NCBI RefSeq assembly: GCF_024399335.1
Contig: NZ_CP075339.1
Location: forward strand, 2,046,001-2,110,000
Length of the DNA stretch: 64,000 nt
Source of the DNA: Leucobacter aridicollis
GTDB lineage: Bacteria > Actinomycetota > Actinomycetes > Actinomycetales > Microbacteriaceae
Direction: 5' to 3'
How positions within the stretch are numbered: the stretch's first letter is position 1; each line of letters begins with the position of its first letter. The notes under the pieces were generated by a model. That model made no database searches. It saw nothing but the letters and a program-made list of their open reading frames with translations, and had not been told where the DNA came from. Below are positions 32,849 to 41,933 of the stretch, piece after piece. The translations under genes were made by a program, and so were the position numbers.

Positions 32849-33747
32849 GCGCCACATCTCGAATCGTTGTCACAGGGTCGTCGGGTCTCGTGGGCTCCGC
32901 ACTCGTCGACGCGCTGCGCGCCGACGGCGTCGCCGTCACGCGGCTCGTCCGGCGTGAGCCCGCACACGCTGGAGAGGTGCAGTGGCACCCCGGTGAGCGC
33001 CAGCTTGATCCCGCGGTCCTCGCCGGTGCCGGAGCAGTGGTGAACCTCAACGGCGCAAGCATCGGGCGGTTGCCCTGGGGGCGCCGCTACCGCGAGGTAC
33101 TGCGCAGCTCACGACTCACTCCGACGGCCACAATTGCCGCCGCAGTCGCGCAGCTTGGCGCCGACGCGCCGCTCTTCGTCTCGGCTTCGGCGGTCGGGTT
33201 CTACGGAGATAGGCCCCGCGAAGTGCTCACCGAGCATGCTGAACGCGGCGACACGTTTCTCGCCGACCTCAGTGCCGAATGGGAGTCGGCTGCCCTGGAG
33301 GCTGGCCCCGGCGCACGGGTGGCGCTGCTCCGCACCGCCCCAATCATCCACCGGAAAGGTGTCCTGAAACCGCTCGTGCTCCTCACTCGGCTCGGTCTCA
33401 GTGGGCCGCTCGGTGGCGGCGGGCAGATTTGGCCATGGATATCGCTCGCCGACGAAGTGCGCGCGATCCGCCACATCATCGACAACCAGCTGACGGGCCC
33501 TGTTAACCTCACCGGCCCCACGCCCGCGAGCGCGAACGTTATCGGAGAGGCGATCGCTGCCGAGTTGCGCCGCCCCTACGTGCTCCCCGCGCCCGCCTGG
33601 GCTTTGCGGCTTGGTCTCGGGCGTGACGCCGCAGACTCGCTGCTGCTTAGTGACGCAGACGTTCGGCCGGAGGCACTGCTCAGCTCAGGATTCGAGTTCA
33701 CGCACGCACACGCAGCGGACGCCGTCCGCGCCGCGCTTGCGGACTGA
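32845..33747 (+). CDS. TIGR01777-type NAD-dependent epimerase/dehydratase family protein
   Basis: The 300-residue protein starts with the Rossmann motif VVTGSSGLVGSALVDALRADG and a basic RLVRRE segment, followed by VVNLNGASIGRLPW, FVSASAVGFYGDR with Ser and Tyr at the SDR active-site positions, and a C-terminal DUF1731-like part (YVLPAPAWALRLGLG, ...RPEALLSSGFEF). These proteins (YfcH/SulA-like) are cytoplasmic and of unknown substrate. The ATG at 32845 has AGGGGAAG as RBS and lies in an ATGA overlap with the leader ORF. The stop lies within an 8-bp tandem repeat. Confidence 0.88.
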   Translation: MSATSRIVVTGSSGLVGSALVDALRADGVAVTRLVRREPAHAGEVQWHPGERQLDPAVLAGAGAVVNLNGASIGRLPWGRRYREVLRSSRLTPTATIAAAVAQLGADAPLFVSASAVGFYGDRPREVLTEHAERGDTFLADLSAEWESAALEAGPGARVALLRTAPIIHRKGVLKPLVLLTRLGLSGPLGGGGQIWPWISLADEVRAIRHIIDNQLTGPVNLTGPTPASANVIGEAIAAELRRPYVLPAPAWALRLGLGRDAADSLLLSDADVRPEALLSSGFEFTHAHAADAVRAALAD

Positions 33748-33783
33748 CGGGCTAACGGGCTGACGCCCTGACACCCTGACGAT
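33744..33783. repeat. 8-bp tandem repeat CTGACGGG-type x5
   Basis: Five contiguous octamers: CTGACGGG, CTAACGGG, CTGACGCC, CTGACACC, CTGACGAT. The first contains the TGA stop codon of the epimerase gene; the last ends 4 bp before the stop of the convergent photolyase. Confidence 0.85.
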
Positions 33784-33787
33784 CAGC

Positions 33788-35131
33788 TCACCGCTCCCGC
33801 GACGCACCCCGTATCGACTCGTATGCCGCGAGCGCGCGCAGTCTGGTCTCGCGCAGGTCGACGAGTTCGGGCAGCATAATACTTTCAGGCGCCCAGCGAT
33901 CCACGTACTCCCCCGAGGCGTCAAACTTCTTCTGCTGCGTCGCGGGGTTGAAAATGCGAAAGTACGGCGCAGCGTCGACACCACAGCCCGCAACCCACTG
34001 CCAGTTGAATGGGTTGCTCGCTGCGTCTGCGTCGACAAGTGTGTCCCAGAACCAGGCTTCTCCAACTCGCCAGTCCGTGAGGAGATTCTTCGTGAGAAAC
34101 GAGGCCGCCACCATTCGAACCCGGTTGTGCATGAACCCCGTCTGCCACAGTTCACGCATCCCGGCGTCGACGAGCCCGAACCCGGTCTCGCCGCGCCGCC
34201 ACGCCCCCACTGCATGTGAGTCGTATGCACGCCACGGGAAACCGTCGTACTGCGCATTGAGTCCGCGCTCGTGCAGCCGCCCGTTGTGAAAGGCAGTGTA
34301 CGAGGCGAACTCTCGCCACCCGAGCTCCGACAAGAAACCGCCGGCGCTGACGCCCGATTCAAGCGTCCGATGCCAGACCGTGCGGGGGCTGATCTCGCCC
34401 CAGCGGAGGTGCGGTGAGAGCTCGGACCCGACGTCGAGGGCAGGGGTGTCACGACCCGCCTCGTACCCGGCAGCTCGTTCAGTGAGAAATCGATCGAGCT
34501 TAGCGAGTGCGGCCTCTTCCCCCGGTTCCCAACGCTCCGCGAGGCCACCAGCCCAGTCTGGAGAGGTTGGCTGGAGCTCCCAATGCTCAAGTACATCGCT
34601 GACCAGTGTCGCGTCGCTCGCGCGAAGGCGTTCGGGCGCAGGCTCGGGCGGCGCCGGGGAGGGCGCCGCAAGGCAGGCCCGCCAGAACGGCGTGTACACG
34701 CGGTATGGGCCGCCACTTCCGGTGAGCACTGTCCATGGTTCAAACAGGATCCCACCTTGGAACGACTGAGCTGCGACCCCGCGTTCCCGGAGGGCAGTTT
34801 TAAGCCGAGCGTCGAGGGCTCGCTCGTCACCGTAGCGCCGGTTCCAGTAGACACGATCGGCCTGTGCCTGCTCGACGACTTCCTGGACGACACGCTCGGC
34901 CGGGCCTCGCCTGAGCACAAGCGGCACACCGTGCACCGCGAGACTCTCTCGCAGTCTGCTCAACGACTCGTGCAGCCACCACCGTGCGGCGCCCCCAAGC
35001 GGCCGCATCTCGGGGCTCTCCTCGTCAAGCACGTACAGGGCGACGATTCCACCCGAATCGGCGCTGCCTGCCCGCAACGCGGCGTTGTCGGTGAGCCGAA
35101 GATCGTCGCGAAACCAGATGAGTGCCGTCAC
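33788..35131 (-). CDS. phr: Deoxyribodipyrimidine photolyase
   Basis: The 447-residue product is a class I photolyase/cryptochrome: an N-terminal alpha/beta antenna domain beginning LIWFRDDLRLTDNAAL, then the FAD domain with HLRWGEISPRTVWH, GETGFGLVDAGMRELWQTGFMHNRVRMV and the core NPFNWQWVAG(C)G followed by YFRIFNPATQ. It repairs UV-induced cyclobutane pyrimidine dimers in the light using FADH-. The start is GTG at 35131, exactly six bases after the -10-like box TATCCT on the coding strand; upstream codons do not resemble a photolyase N-terminus. Confidence 0.93.
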   Translation of the reverse strand: MTALIWFRDDLRLTDNAALRAGSADSGGIVALYVLDEESPEMRPLGGAARWWLHESLSRLRESLAVHGVPLVLRRGPAERVVQEVVEQAQADRVYWNRRYGDERALDARLKTALRERGVAAQSFQGGILFEPWTVLTGSGGPYRVYTPFWRACLAAPSPAPPEPAPERLRASDATLVSDVLEHWELQPTSPDWAGGLAERWEPGEEAALAKLDRFLTERAAGYEAGRDTPALDVGSELSPHLRWGEISPRTVWHRTLESGVSAGGFLSELGWREFASYTAFHNGRLHERGLNAQYDGFPWRAYDSHAVGAWRRGETGFGLVDAGMRELWQTGFMHNRVRMVAASFLTKNLLTDWRVGEAWFWDTLVDADAASNPFNWQWVAGCGVDAAPYFRIFNPATQQKKFDASGEYVDRWAPESIMLPELVDLRETRLRALAAYESIRGASRER

Positions 35132-35137
35132 GGAACC

Positions 35138-35143
35138 AGGATA
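35138..35143 (-). promoter_or_regulatory. -10 box TATCCT of the photolyase gene, leaderless geometry
   Basis: On the minus strand TATCCT is followed by GGTTCC (6 nt) and the GTG start at 35131, placing the predicted transcription start on the start codon. Confidence 0.6.
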
Positions 35144-35334
35144 GCGGCGGCCAAGCCGATCCTGTGCGGGACGTTCCCAAAGCACTGCGCACGGCTGTGC
35201 ATACCGCACGCATCGACGCGAGCCGAGCCACGCTCACGCGTGTGCTCAGGCACAAACATCCACCGCATCCGACGAAATTCGTGTTGGCTAGAGGAAACCG
35301 CCCAGGTGGCGCAATCACAGACGAAGGAGTCACA

Positions 35335-35811
35335 ATGAGCCGCATAGATCTCAACGGCCAGAACGCAGCAGCGCACCGCGAGGGGTTCAACAGCTGGCCG
35401 ACGCTCAAGACGCAGGGTGTCACTGTCGTTGAGCTCGCCGATGATTTCACCCGCGCGGAGCTCAGAATGGACGTCACCGAAGAGAACGCCAACTACATGG
35501 GCACGGCTTTCGGCGGCTCGCTGTTCTCGATGCTCGACCCGTTTCTCGTCATCATGACGATCAATCAGCTCGGCCCTGGGTACGTGGTGTGGGACAAGGC
35601 TGCCGAGATCGAGTTCGTCTCCCCCGGGCGTGGCTCAGTCTACGCAACAGTCGAGATGCCAGCGGCCACGGTCACTGAGCTGCGAGAGGCCGCCGCTGGG
35701 GGCGCGAAGGTGTTGCGCTGGTTCGAGATTCCAATCATTGGCGAGGATGGCGCGCTTGTCGCATCCGTGCGCCGTCAGCTCTACGTGCGCGAGAGGCGCA
35801 CTGACGCGTAG
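35335..35811 (+). CDS. DUF4442 / hotdog-fold thioesterase-like protein
   Basis: The 158-residue protein resembles the DUF4442 branch of the hotdog fold: a polar N-terminus, the helix-bearing NANYMGTAFGGSLFSMLDPFLVIM, strand segments YVVWDKAAEIEFVSPGRGSVYATVEM and a C-terminal RQLYVRER. Hotdog proteins of this type bind or hydrolyse acyl-CoA thioesters; the catalytic residue is not certain here. The ATG at 35335 has a clear RBS GAAGGAG. It is divergent from the photolyase. Confidence 0.8.
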   Translation: MSRIDLNGQNAAAHREGFNSWPTLKTQGVTVVELADDFTRAELRMDVTEENANYMGTAFGGSLFSMLDPFLVIMTINQLGPGYVVWDKAAEIEFVSPGRGSVYATVEMPAATVTELREAAAGGAKVLRWFEIPIIGEDGALVASVRRQLYVRERRTDA

Positions 35812-36116
35812 CTGACAGAACTTCAGCGACGCCAGCATCTCGCCTTGTGGACGGGGCCGTCCGCTGATAGGGTTCGTGCGGGCAGCCTCAAGCTCCCCAC
35901 ATGAAGTCTTCGACCGAAGTGAGGTGATATTCCGTGACAAGTGACAGTTGCAGTCCTCGGCCGGATATCGCGTTCGCTCGCTTCGCGCTTCTTACTGCGT
36001 AGCTGCATTCTCGCCGTCCGGCTCCATCACGGGTGCCGCCACAGTGTACGGCGCCCGCATTCTCATTCGCGCGCGCTGAGTTGGCGCGCGTGCGCTCGCA
36101 GCCAAGGAGCTACGCC
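35812..36116 (+). other. Long 5' region of mgtE, no gene; possible structured leader
   Basis: This 305-bp stretch has no convincing reading frame. Close to the mgtE RBS lies a G/C-rich hairpin (CGCGCG...TTGG-CGCGCG, about 36070-36090), and further upstream GAAGTGAGGTGATATTCC-type sequence with several short inverted repeats. Mg2+ transporters often have a regulatory leader, but the conserved M-box core is not present. Structure is possible; its function is unknown. Confidence 0.4.
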
Positions 36117-37499
36117 ATGACGACCACACAGCAGACCCCACAGCAGACCCCGCAGCCCAAGACGCAGGACGAGCTCGTCGACAGCATCACCCAGCTGTAC
36201 GCGGCACGCGATCTCAGCGCGATTACTCGCGAGCTCGAACCGCTGCACGCCCAAGACATCATTCCGGTGTTCGAGCGACTGAGCGACAAACAGCGTGCCG
36301 TCGTGTACCGCCTGCTACCGAAGGACAAGGCGGCTGAGGTCTTCGAGATCCTCGATCCGGCGCTGCAGAGCGACCTGCTACACGGACTCCAAGACGCCGA
36401 GGTCGCCCAGCTCTTCGTCGACCTCGACCACGACGACAGGCTGTGGCTACTGGACGAGGTACCTGCTGCCCTCGCGACGAGGCTTCTGCGTGGCCTCCCC
36501 GAGGAAGAACGCGTGCTCACCTCTGCGCTCCTGGGCTACCCGCAAGGCAGCGTCGGTCGGCGCATGTCGCTCGAATACGTGTCGACGCGCGCGTCGTTCA
36601 CCGTGGCCGAGACGCTTGAGCGCGTGCGTGGACGCCTTGACGACGCAGAGACTGTCTACACAATTCCTGTGCTCGACGACTCGCGGCACGTCGTTGGAGT
36701 CGTGAGCCTGCGGGAGTTGCTCGCCGCAGACGGTCCGACTGTTGTCTCTGACATGATGAGCCAGGTACACACCGCCGAAGCGGTTGAGAAAGCCGAGCAG
36801 GCCGCGAGGCGCTGCGCCGACCGCGGGCTGCTCGCCCTGCCGATCGTCGACCTCGAGAATCGTCTCGTCGGAATGCTGACAATCGATGATGCGATCCGGA
36901 TCCTCGAACTCGAGGAGAGCGAGGACGCCGCGCGCCAGGGCGGCACCGAACCACTGCGTCGCCCCTATCTCTCAACCCCTGTCGGCGCGCTCGTGCGGTC
37001 ACGCGTTATTTGGCTGCTTGTGCTCGCGGTCGGCGCGACGCTCACCGTGCAAGTACTGTCGGTGTTTGAGGCGACGATTGAGCAGGTGACAGTGCTCGCG
37101 CTGTTCGTCCCCCTGCTCATCGGGACAGGCGGCAACACAGGCAACCAGGCCGCCACCACAGTCACCCGTGCGCTCGCGCTTGGCGACGTCGGGTCGCGCG
37201 ACTTCTGGCGGGTACTCACCCGCGAGCTGCGCACTGGTGCGATGCTTGGCCTGCTGCTTGGAGCGCTCGGCTTTGCCATTGCCGCGGTCGCCTTCTCGCC
37301 CCAGATCGGGCTCGTTATCGGCCTCACCCTGCTCGCGGTCTGCACGCTCGCGGCCGCCGTCGGCGGGTGCATGCCGCTCCTCGCCCGCGCGGTGAAGGTC
37401 GACCCAGCTGTGTTCTCCAACCCGTTCATTTCGACGTTTGTTGACGCACTCGGCCTCATCATCTACTTCCTCATCGCACGCACTGTGCTCGGGCTGTAG
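36117..37499 (+). CDS. mgtE: Magnesium transporter MgtE
   Basis: The 460-residue protein has the three-part MgtE design. The N-terminal superhelical domain comes first (about residues 15-130, with LEPLHAQDIIPVFERL and VAQLFVDLDHDDR). Two CBS domains follow (about 130-270; DAETVYTIPVLDD, LLALPIVDLENRLVGMLTIDD), then five membrane helices with the pore segment PLLIGTGGNTGNQAATTVTRALALGD. Mg2+ bound between the cytosolic domains closes the channel. An AAGGAG RBS fixes the ATG at 36117. The upstream 305 bp may regulate it. Confidence 0.95.
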   Translation: MTTTQQTPQQTPQPKTQDELVDSITQLYAARDLSAITRELEPLHAQDIIPVFERLSDKQRAVVYRLLPKDKAAEVFEILDPALQSDLLHGLQDAEVAQLFVDLDHDDRLWLLDEVPAALATRLLRGLPEEERVLTSALLGYPQGSVGRRMSLEYVSTRASFTVAETLERVRGRLDDAETVYTIPVLDDSRHVVGVVSLRELLAADGPTVVSDMMSQVHTAEAVEKAEQAARRCADRGLLALPIVDLENRLVGMLTIDDAIRILELEESEDAARQGGTEPLRRPYLSTPVGALVRSRVIWLLVLAVGATLTVQVLSVFEATIEQVTVLALFVPLLIGTGGNTGNQAATTVTRALALGDVGSRDFWRVLTRELRTGAMLGLLLGALGFAIAAVAFSPQIGLVIGLTLLAVCTLAAAVGGCMPLLARAVKVDPAVFSNPFISTFVDALGLIIYFLIARTVLGL

Positions 37500-37523
37500 C
37501 CGCCGCTGTCGGCGAGGTTTGCC

Positions 37524-38111
37524 ATGACAGACTCTCCCTCCTCGCTCCCGATGGGGCCGTTTGATCGCGTGCTCATCGCTGGCCTCACTGGCTCCGGCAA
37601 GACGACACTCGCCAGGCGTCTTGCCGGAGCATGGGACCTCACCCACGTCGAGCTCGATAGCCTCTACCACGGCCCCGATTGGGTGCCGAGAGAGACGTTT
37701 CTCGACGACGTCGCCAAGTTTGCTTCGACCGAGCGGTGGGTCACCGAGTGGCAATACACGAGCAAAGGAGCAGGCGGCATTCTTGAACCGCGCGCGCAGC
37801 TCGCCGTGTGGCTCGACTATCCATGGCGGGTGGCGCGCAGGAGGCTCATTCGGCGCACCGTCTCACGGAGCGTCACGCGCGCGGAACTGTGGAACGGCAA
37901 CCGCGAGGGATCTCTTCTCCGCCTTTTCGACCGCGACCCCGAAAAGAACATCCTCGCCTGGCAGCGCAAGACGCGCAACAACTGGCGTGAGCGAATGCCC
38001 GCTGCACTGGAGCGAAACCCTCACTTGACCCTCGTGAGGCTTAAGTCGCCGGCACAGACTGACGCCTGGGTCGAAGGGCTGCGCGGCCGCTCCCCTACCA
38101 GCCCTCGGTGA
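37524..38111 (+). CDS. P-loop kinase-like protein (adenylate kinase / FlaR-type 'topology modulation' family)
   Basis: The 195-residue P-loop NTPase has Walker A LIAGLTGSGKTTLARRLAG, then HVELDSLYHGPDW, where adenylate-kinase-like FlaR proteins carry substrate contacts. A lid region rich in Arg (WRVARRRLIRRTVSR) and a C-terminal TLVRLKSP complete it. It probably phosphorylates a small molecule; the old name 'DNA topology modulation protein' has little support. It starts 24 bp after mgtE with a GCGAGG-type RBS. The 3' end overlaps the convergent fusion gene by 17 bp. Confidence 0.8.
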   Translation: MTDSPSSLPMGPFDRVLIAGLTGSGKTTLARRLAGAWDLTHVELDSLYHGPDWVPRETFLDDVAKFASTERWVTEWQYTSKGAGGILEPRAQLAVWLDYPWRVARRRLIRRTVSRSVTRAELWNGNREGSLLRLFDRDPEKNILAWQRKTRNNWRERMPAALERNPHLTLVRLKSPAQTDAWVEGLRGRSPTSPR

Positions 38112-41100
38112 GCACCCTGTCGAGCTGCGCAACCATGAAGTCCGCACTCTCCGTGCTGAGGGTCAAAGGCGGCTTCACCTTCAACACATTTGATCGTTCA
38201 GACGTCGTGAGCACGACGACGCCGAGTTCCCTCAGGCGCTCGCAAATGGCCGCGGCCTCAGCGGTCGCGGGCTCCATCGTGGCGCGGTCGCGCACAAGCT
38301 CGACGCCAAGGTACAGGCCCTCTCCGTGAACCGGGCCGACGATGTCATGGCGGTCGGCAAGCTCGCGGAAGCCGGATGCGAGCCGTTCGCCGACAGTCGC
38401 CGCGTTCTGCTGCAGCTGCTCGTCGCGCATTGCGTCGAGCACTGCGATGCCGACGCGGCACGACAGCGGGTTGCCGCCAGCCGACGAGAAGAACTGCCCC
38501 TGACTCGCAAGCGCGTCGGCGATCTTCTTTGAGGTGATGACGCCACCGATCGGGAAGCCGTTGCCCATGGGCTTGGCGATCGTCACAATGTCTGGGGTGA
38601 CGCCTGACTGCTCGAAGCCCCAGAACGATGAGCCCATTCGGCCAAAGCCAACCTGCACTTCATCCGCAATGCAGAGCCCGCCCGCCGCACGCACTCGCGC
38701 GTACGCGTCGCGCAGGTAACCGTCTGGCAGCAGCACGCCGCCGGCATTGCCAAGCACTGACTCGCAGATGAAGGCTGCGACCTCTCGCCCGTCACGCGCG
38801 AGCTCGTCGAGGTCGTTCCCGAGGTCAGCGGCGTACCGAGCCCCGACCGTAGCGTCCCCGGCCTCGCCGCGGTACGTGCCGCGGAAACGATTCGGCACGT
38901 CGGCGACGTGCACCCAGTCAGGGCGGTTTTCAAGCGCGTATGGGTTGTCGTAGGCGCTCGTGGTGACCGCGTCGCTCGCCATAGTCCAGCCGTGGTAGGC
39001 CTCGCGCAGCGCAACAACGGTCTTGCGGCCTGTCGCGGCTTGGGCGAGGCGGAGCGCCAGGTCGACCGCCTCGGAGCCGCTGTTCACGAGCAGCACAGTG
39101 TCGAGTTCCGAGTCCGCTGGGAGGAGCGCAAGGAGTCGCTCGCTGTACTCGGCGAGCTCGCGGTACAGGAAGCGGGAGTTCGTGTTCAGGATCCTGATTT
39201 GACGGCTCATCGCGTCGGCCACGCCCGGGTGGCCGTGGCCGAGACCGGTCACGTTGTTCACCATGTCGACGTATGTGCGCCCGGTCGTGTCGACAAGGTG
39301 ATGCCGCCAACCGCGCTCGATCTGCATCGGGCTCTCGTAGTAGCGCTCCTGCGCGCTCGCGAAGATCTGCGCCCGGCGAGCCAGTTCGTCGCCTGCCTCA
39401 TCGCGCTGCGAAAGGGGCGCGAGCGAGAGCAGCGGGGCAGGATCCTGCGTGAGGCGCCGCCAAGCAGCGACACGCTCCGGCGCGACGAACTGTGCGCGGC
39501 CAGGCGCTGGCCCGTCAATATCGAGGATCGCGGGGGCGAGCCCCGACACCGCGTCTGCACGGCACAGCATCACCGCGATGGCACGCGGGTCGTCAGATGC
39601 GCCGAGCTCGCCAACGGTGTCGCCCGTGCCGACCTTCGAACCCGCAGCAACCGTCGGAACCGCGCCGTCGATAGAGAGGAACCAGCCATCGCCGGCGTCG
39701 ATGAGGAGCCCGCGAGTGGTCGCCGTCACGACGGTGCCTGCGACAGGTGCGGCAACTGTCGTTGCGACGCCCGGTGCAATCCACGCCTCGGTGCCGATCG
39801 GCCAAGTCGGAGCGCCATCGACGGCGTCGATCGCTGCCCGGGTGAGCCTGTAGACACCGTATGGAAACACAGCGGCTGCCGCCCCGGTGACGAACGCATC
39901 GTCAACGAGATCTTGCTCAATCTCAGTGGCGAGCCACTTCCCGGCGTCGAGGGCGTCGGATTCCACACCGGGGTCGAGCACGACGACCTCGCCTGACAGG
40001 TCAGGCAACAGCGCACGCAGCGGTGGCTGTGGTTCGCCCGCCGCCGGAGGCGCTACCGCGACGGCCGCCTGCAGCTGGAGGCCGCCGCCGCCAGGCTGTC
40101 CGATAAAGCCGAGAAGCGCGAGCACCTGCTCAGTCATCTCGGTCTGCGGAAAGCGGGTCGCAGCGTCGAAGATCGCCTGCTCGCCCGCGATACGATCCCG
40201 GGCGTAATCGTTGTCTCCGTCGATCTCAAGCTGGCGCCAGCCGCTCGCGACGAGCAGCGCCGAGCGAAGCACAACGAGCGGCCAGAGGGCGCGCGCCTCG
40301 GGCTCGGCGATCGGCGCCGATTCGTTGAAAACGCTCACGGCATCGAGCACACGGACTGGGCGGGCGGCGTCGTGGTGCAACAGCGACGAGAGTGTGACTG
40401 CAAGCTCTGCGATGCGCCAGCCGTACGAGAGGTCGCCAAGATCGAGCACTGTCTCGGGGTGAACGCGTGAGTCGTCGCCCACCACACCGACGACGTTGTC
40501 GTCGGTAAGGTCCCCGTGGATCGCCTGCACAGGGAGTTCGGCTGCGACGAGATCAAGCGATGCCTGCGCCTCGGTGGCTGCTGCGAGCACTCGCTCGCGG
40601 AGCCCCTCGTCAGTGATTGCCGTCGCGAGCTTCAACGTGTGCTCGTGAGCTACACGCATGTCCCACATGTGCGAACGCTCAAGCCCTTCGTGCGAGAGCC
40701 CAGCGAGGGCGTTCACCGATGCAGCGGCGAGCGCCCCGAACTCGCGGATCACTACTGGCGCGAGGTACCCGCAGTCGACAAGCGACCCGCCCGCGACAAA
40801 CTCGCTGCGGCGCACGGCAAACTCGCCCCAGCGCTGGACGAGGTCGCCGTTGAGGCCTGGGAGCACGCTGGGAACGGCAACACCAGCTGCACGGTATGCG
40901 TCGAGCGCGAGGTGCTGAGCCTCACGTGCCGACTCCTCGAATACTGGGTGGTCGACACGCAGCACAGTGCGCGATCCGTCCGCTGCCTCGAGAACGAAGT
41001 TTCGGTCTTGGTTACTCCCGAGCTCACGAGCCACGACGTCAACGCCGTAGTGATCGCTCGCTATCGCGGTTGCGTCAGCCTCGGAAACGTCAGGCCGAAC

Positions 41101-41124
41101 GAGGCCACCACTCGGTTGCACCAC
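38095..41124 (-). CDS. Fusion protein: APH-type kinase + M23-like domain + class III aminotransferase/phospho-lyase
   Basis: This protein of about 1009 residues joins three domains. The first (about 15-340) is an aminoglycoside-phosphotransferase-like kinase with the Brenner motif HGDLTDDN (His203, Asp205, Asn210) and the metal-binding acid in VLDLGDLS. The second (about 440-560) resembles an M23/LytM beta-sandwich (WIAPGVATTVAAPVAGTVV, GSKVGTGDTVGELG) but lacks obvious Zn ligands. The third (about 590-1009) is a class III PLP domain with NSGSEAVDLALRLAQ, AYHGWT, IADEVQVGFGRMG and Lys851 in TIAKPMGNGFPIGG. The aminotransferase part resembles AGXT2L-type ammoniophospholyases and the kinase part hydroxylysine kinase, so a two-step 'phosphorylate, then eliminate' reaction on an amino alcohol is plausible. 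GTG 41124 has AAAGGTGG upstream; GTG 41142 is an alternative. Confidence 0.85.
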   Translation of the reverse strand: MVQPSGGLVRPDVSEADATAIASDHYGVDVVARELGSNQDRNFVLEAADGSRTVLRVDHPVFEESAREAQHLALDAYRAAGVAVPSVLPGLNGDLVQRWGEFAVRRSEFVAGGSLVDCGYLAPVVIREFGALAAASVNALAGLSHEGLERSHMWDMRVAHEHTLKLATAITDEGLRERVLAAATEAQASLDLVAAELPVQAIHGDLTDDNVVGVVGDDSRVHPETVLDLGDLSYGWRIAELAVTLSSLLHHDAARPVRVLDAVSVFNESAPIAEPEARALWPLVVLRSALLVASGWRQLEIDGDNDYARDRIAGEQAIFDAATRFPQTEMTEQVLALLGFIGQPGGGGLQLQAAVAVAPPAAGEPQPPLRALLPDLSGEVVVLDPGVESDALDAGKWLATEIEQDLVDDAFVTGAAAAVFPYGVYRLTRAAIDAVDGAPTWPIGTEAWIAPGVATTVAAPVAGTVVTATTRGLLIDAGDGWFLSIDGAVPTVAAGSKVGTGDTVGELGASDDPRAIAVMLCRADAVSGLAPAILDIDGPAPGRAQFVAPERVAAWRRLTQDPAPLLSLAPLSQRDEAGDELARRAQIFASAQERYYESPMQIERGWRHHLVDTTGRTYVDMVNNVTGLGHGHPGVADAMSRQIRILNTNSRFLYRELAEYSERLLALLPADSELDTVLLVNSGSEAVDLALRLAQAATGRKTVVALREAYHGWTMASDAVTTSAYDNPYALENRPDWVHVADVPNRFRGTYRGEAGDATVGARYAADLGNDLDELARDGREVAAFICESVLGNAGGVLLPDGYLRDAYARVRAAGGLCIADEVQVGFGRMGSSFWGFEQSGVTPDIVTIAKPMGNGFPIGGVITSKKIADALASQGQFFSSAGGNPLSCRVGIAVLDAMRDEQLQQNAATVGERLASGFRELADRHDIVGPVHGEGLYLGVELVRDRATMEPATAEAAAICERLRELGVVVLTTSERSNVLKVKPPLTLSTESADFMVAQLDRVLTEGW

Positions 41125-41251
41125 AGGAAACCACCTTTGCACTTGCGCTTGGCGCGCTCAAACGATTCTGAGCAGAGTGTATCGCTTGGCTAGGGCCTCA
41201 GTCATACTGCGCCCCGATTGCGGTGTGAGAACCTCAGCCGTCAGCGACGAA

Positions 41252-41854
41252 TTACTCGGTGTCAGCGAAAAGCGCAGCAATTGCAGGCGCAAGCTGCGTA
41301 AACGCTCGAGTTCGATGCGACACGAGGTTCTTCTCCTCGGGCCGCATCTCTGCTGCCGAGCGGCGCTCTCCCTCCGGCATGAAGATCGGATCGTAGCCAA
41401 AGCCGTTCTCACCGACCGGCGCGGTGAGCAGCGACCCCTGCCAGACGCCAAGCTCGCACACCTCTGACCCGTCAGGGGTCACCAGTGCTGCGGCACACAC
41501 GAAGCCGGCTCCGCGGTGCTCCTCTGCGATATCGGAGAGTTGCTCGAGCAGCAGGGTGACGTTCGCCTTGTCGTTTCGGGCGTGCCCGCCCCAACGCGCG
41601 GAAAAGATTCCGGGGCTGCCGCCGAGCACCTCGACAGCGATGCCAGAATCGTCCGCGAGCGCGGGCAAGCCCGTGTGCGCTGCCGCGGCACGGGCTTTCA
41701 ATAGTGCGTTCGCCTCGAAACTCAGCCCGTCCTCAACTGGCTCGGGTCCGTCGTAGCCGACGAGCTCGATCCCTGGGATCAGTGGCTCAAGGACCGCCCG
41801 CAGCTCGATGAGCTTGTTGGCGTTGTGTGATGCGAGAACAAGGGTACGTGACAT
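41252..41854 (-). CDS. rdgB: dITP/XTP pyrophosphatase (RdgB/HAM1)
   Basis: The 200-residue protein shows the HAM1 signature LASHNANKLIELRAVL at the start and ADDSGIAVEVLGGSPGIFSARWGG in the middle, then GENGFGYDPIFMPEGE and ...KNLVSHRTRA. It hydrolyses non-canonical purine NTPs (dITP, XTP) to the monophosphate, keeping them out of DNA. The ATG at 41854 is preferred over one four codons upstream because GGAG lies 8 bp before it. It follows rph in a murI-rph-rdgB run, a common actinobacterial order. Confidence 0.95.
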   Translation of the reverse strand: MSRTLVLASHNANKLIELRAVLEPLIPGIELVGYDGPEPVEDGLSFEANALLKARAAAAHTGLPALADDSGIAVEVLGGSPGIFSARWGGHARNDKANVTLLLEQLSDIAEEHRGAGFVCAAALVTPDGSEVCELGVWQGSLLTAPVGENGFGYDPIFMPEGERRSAAEMRPEEKNLVSHRTRAFTQLAPAIAALFADTE

Positions 41855-41933
41855 TGGTAGCTCCAAACATTACTTCCGCGCGCTGTTCCCCGGCAGCGCA
41901 CGGCCATCAAAATGGTTCGCCGTACGACGAGAC

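Noticed and set aside
33685..34929. A 414-codon open frame overlapping the photolyase gene in another frame
   Set aside because: Ser/Arg-rich frame-shifted reading of the photolyase; motifs are in the 33788-35131 frame.
35812..36116. M-box (ykoK) magnesium riboswitch before mgtE
   Set aside because: The conserved core of the M-box is not present in this stretch.
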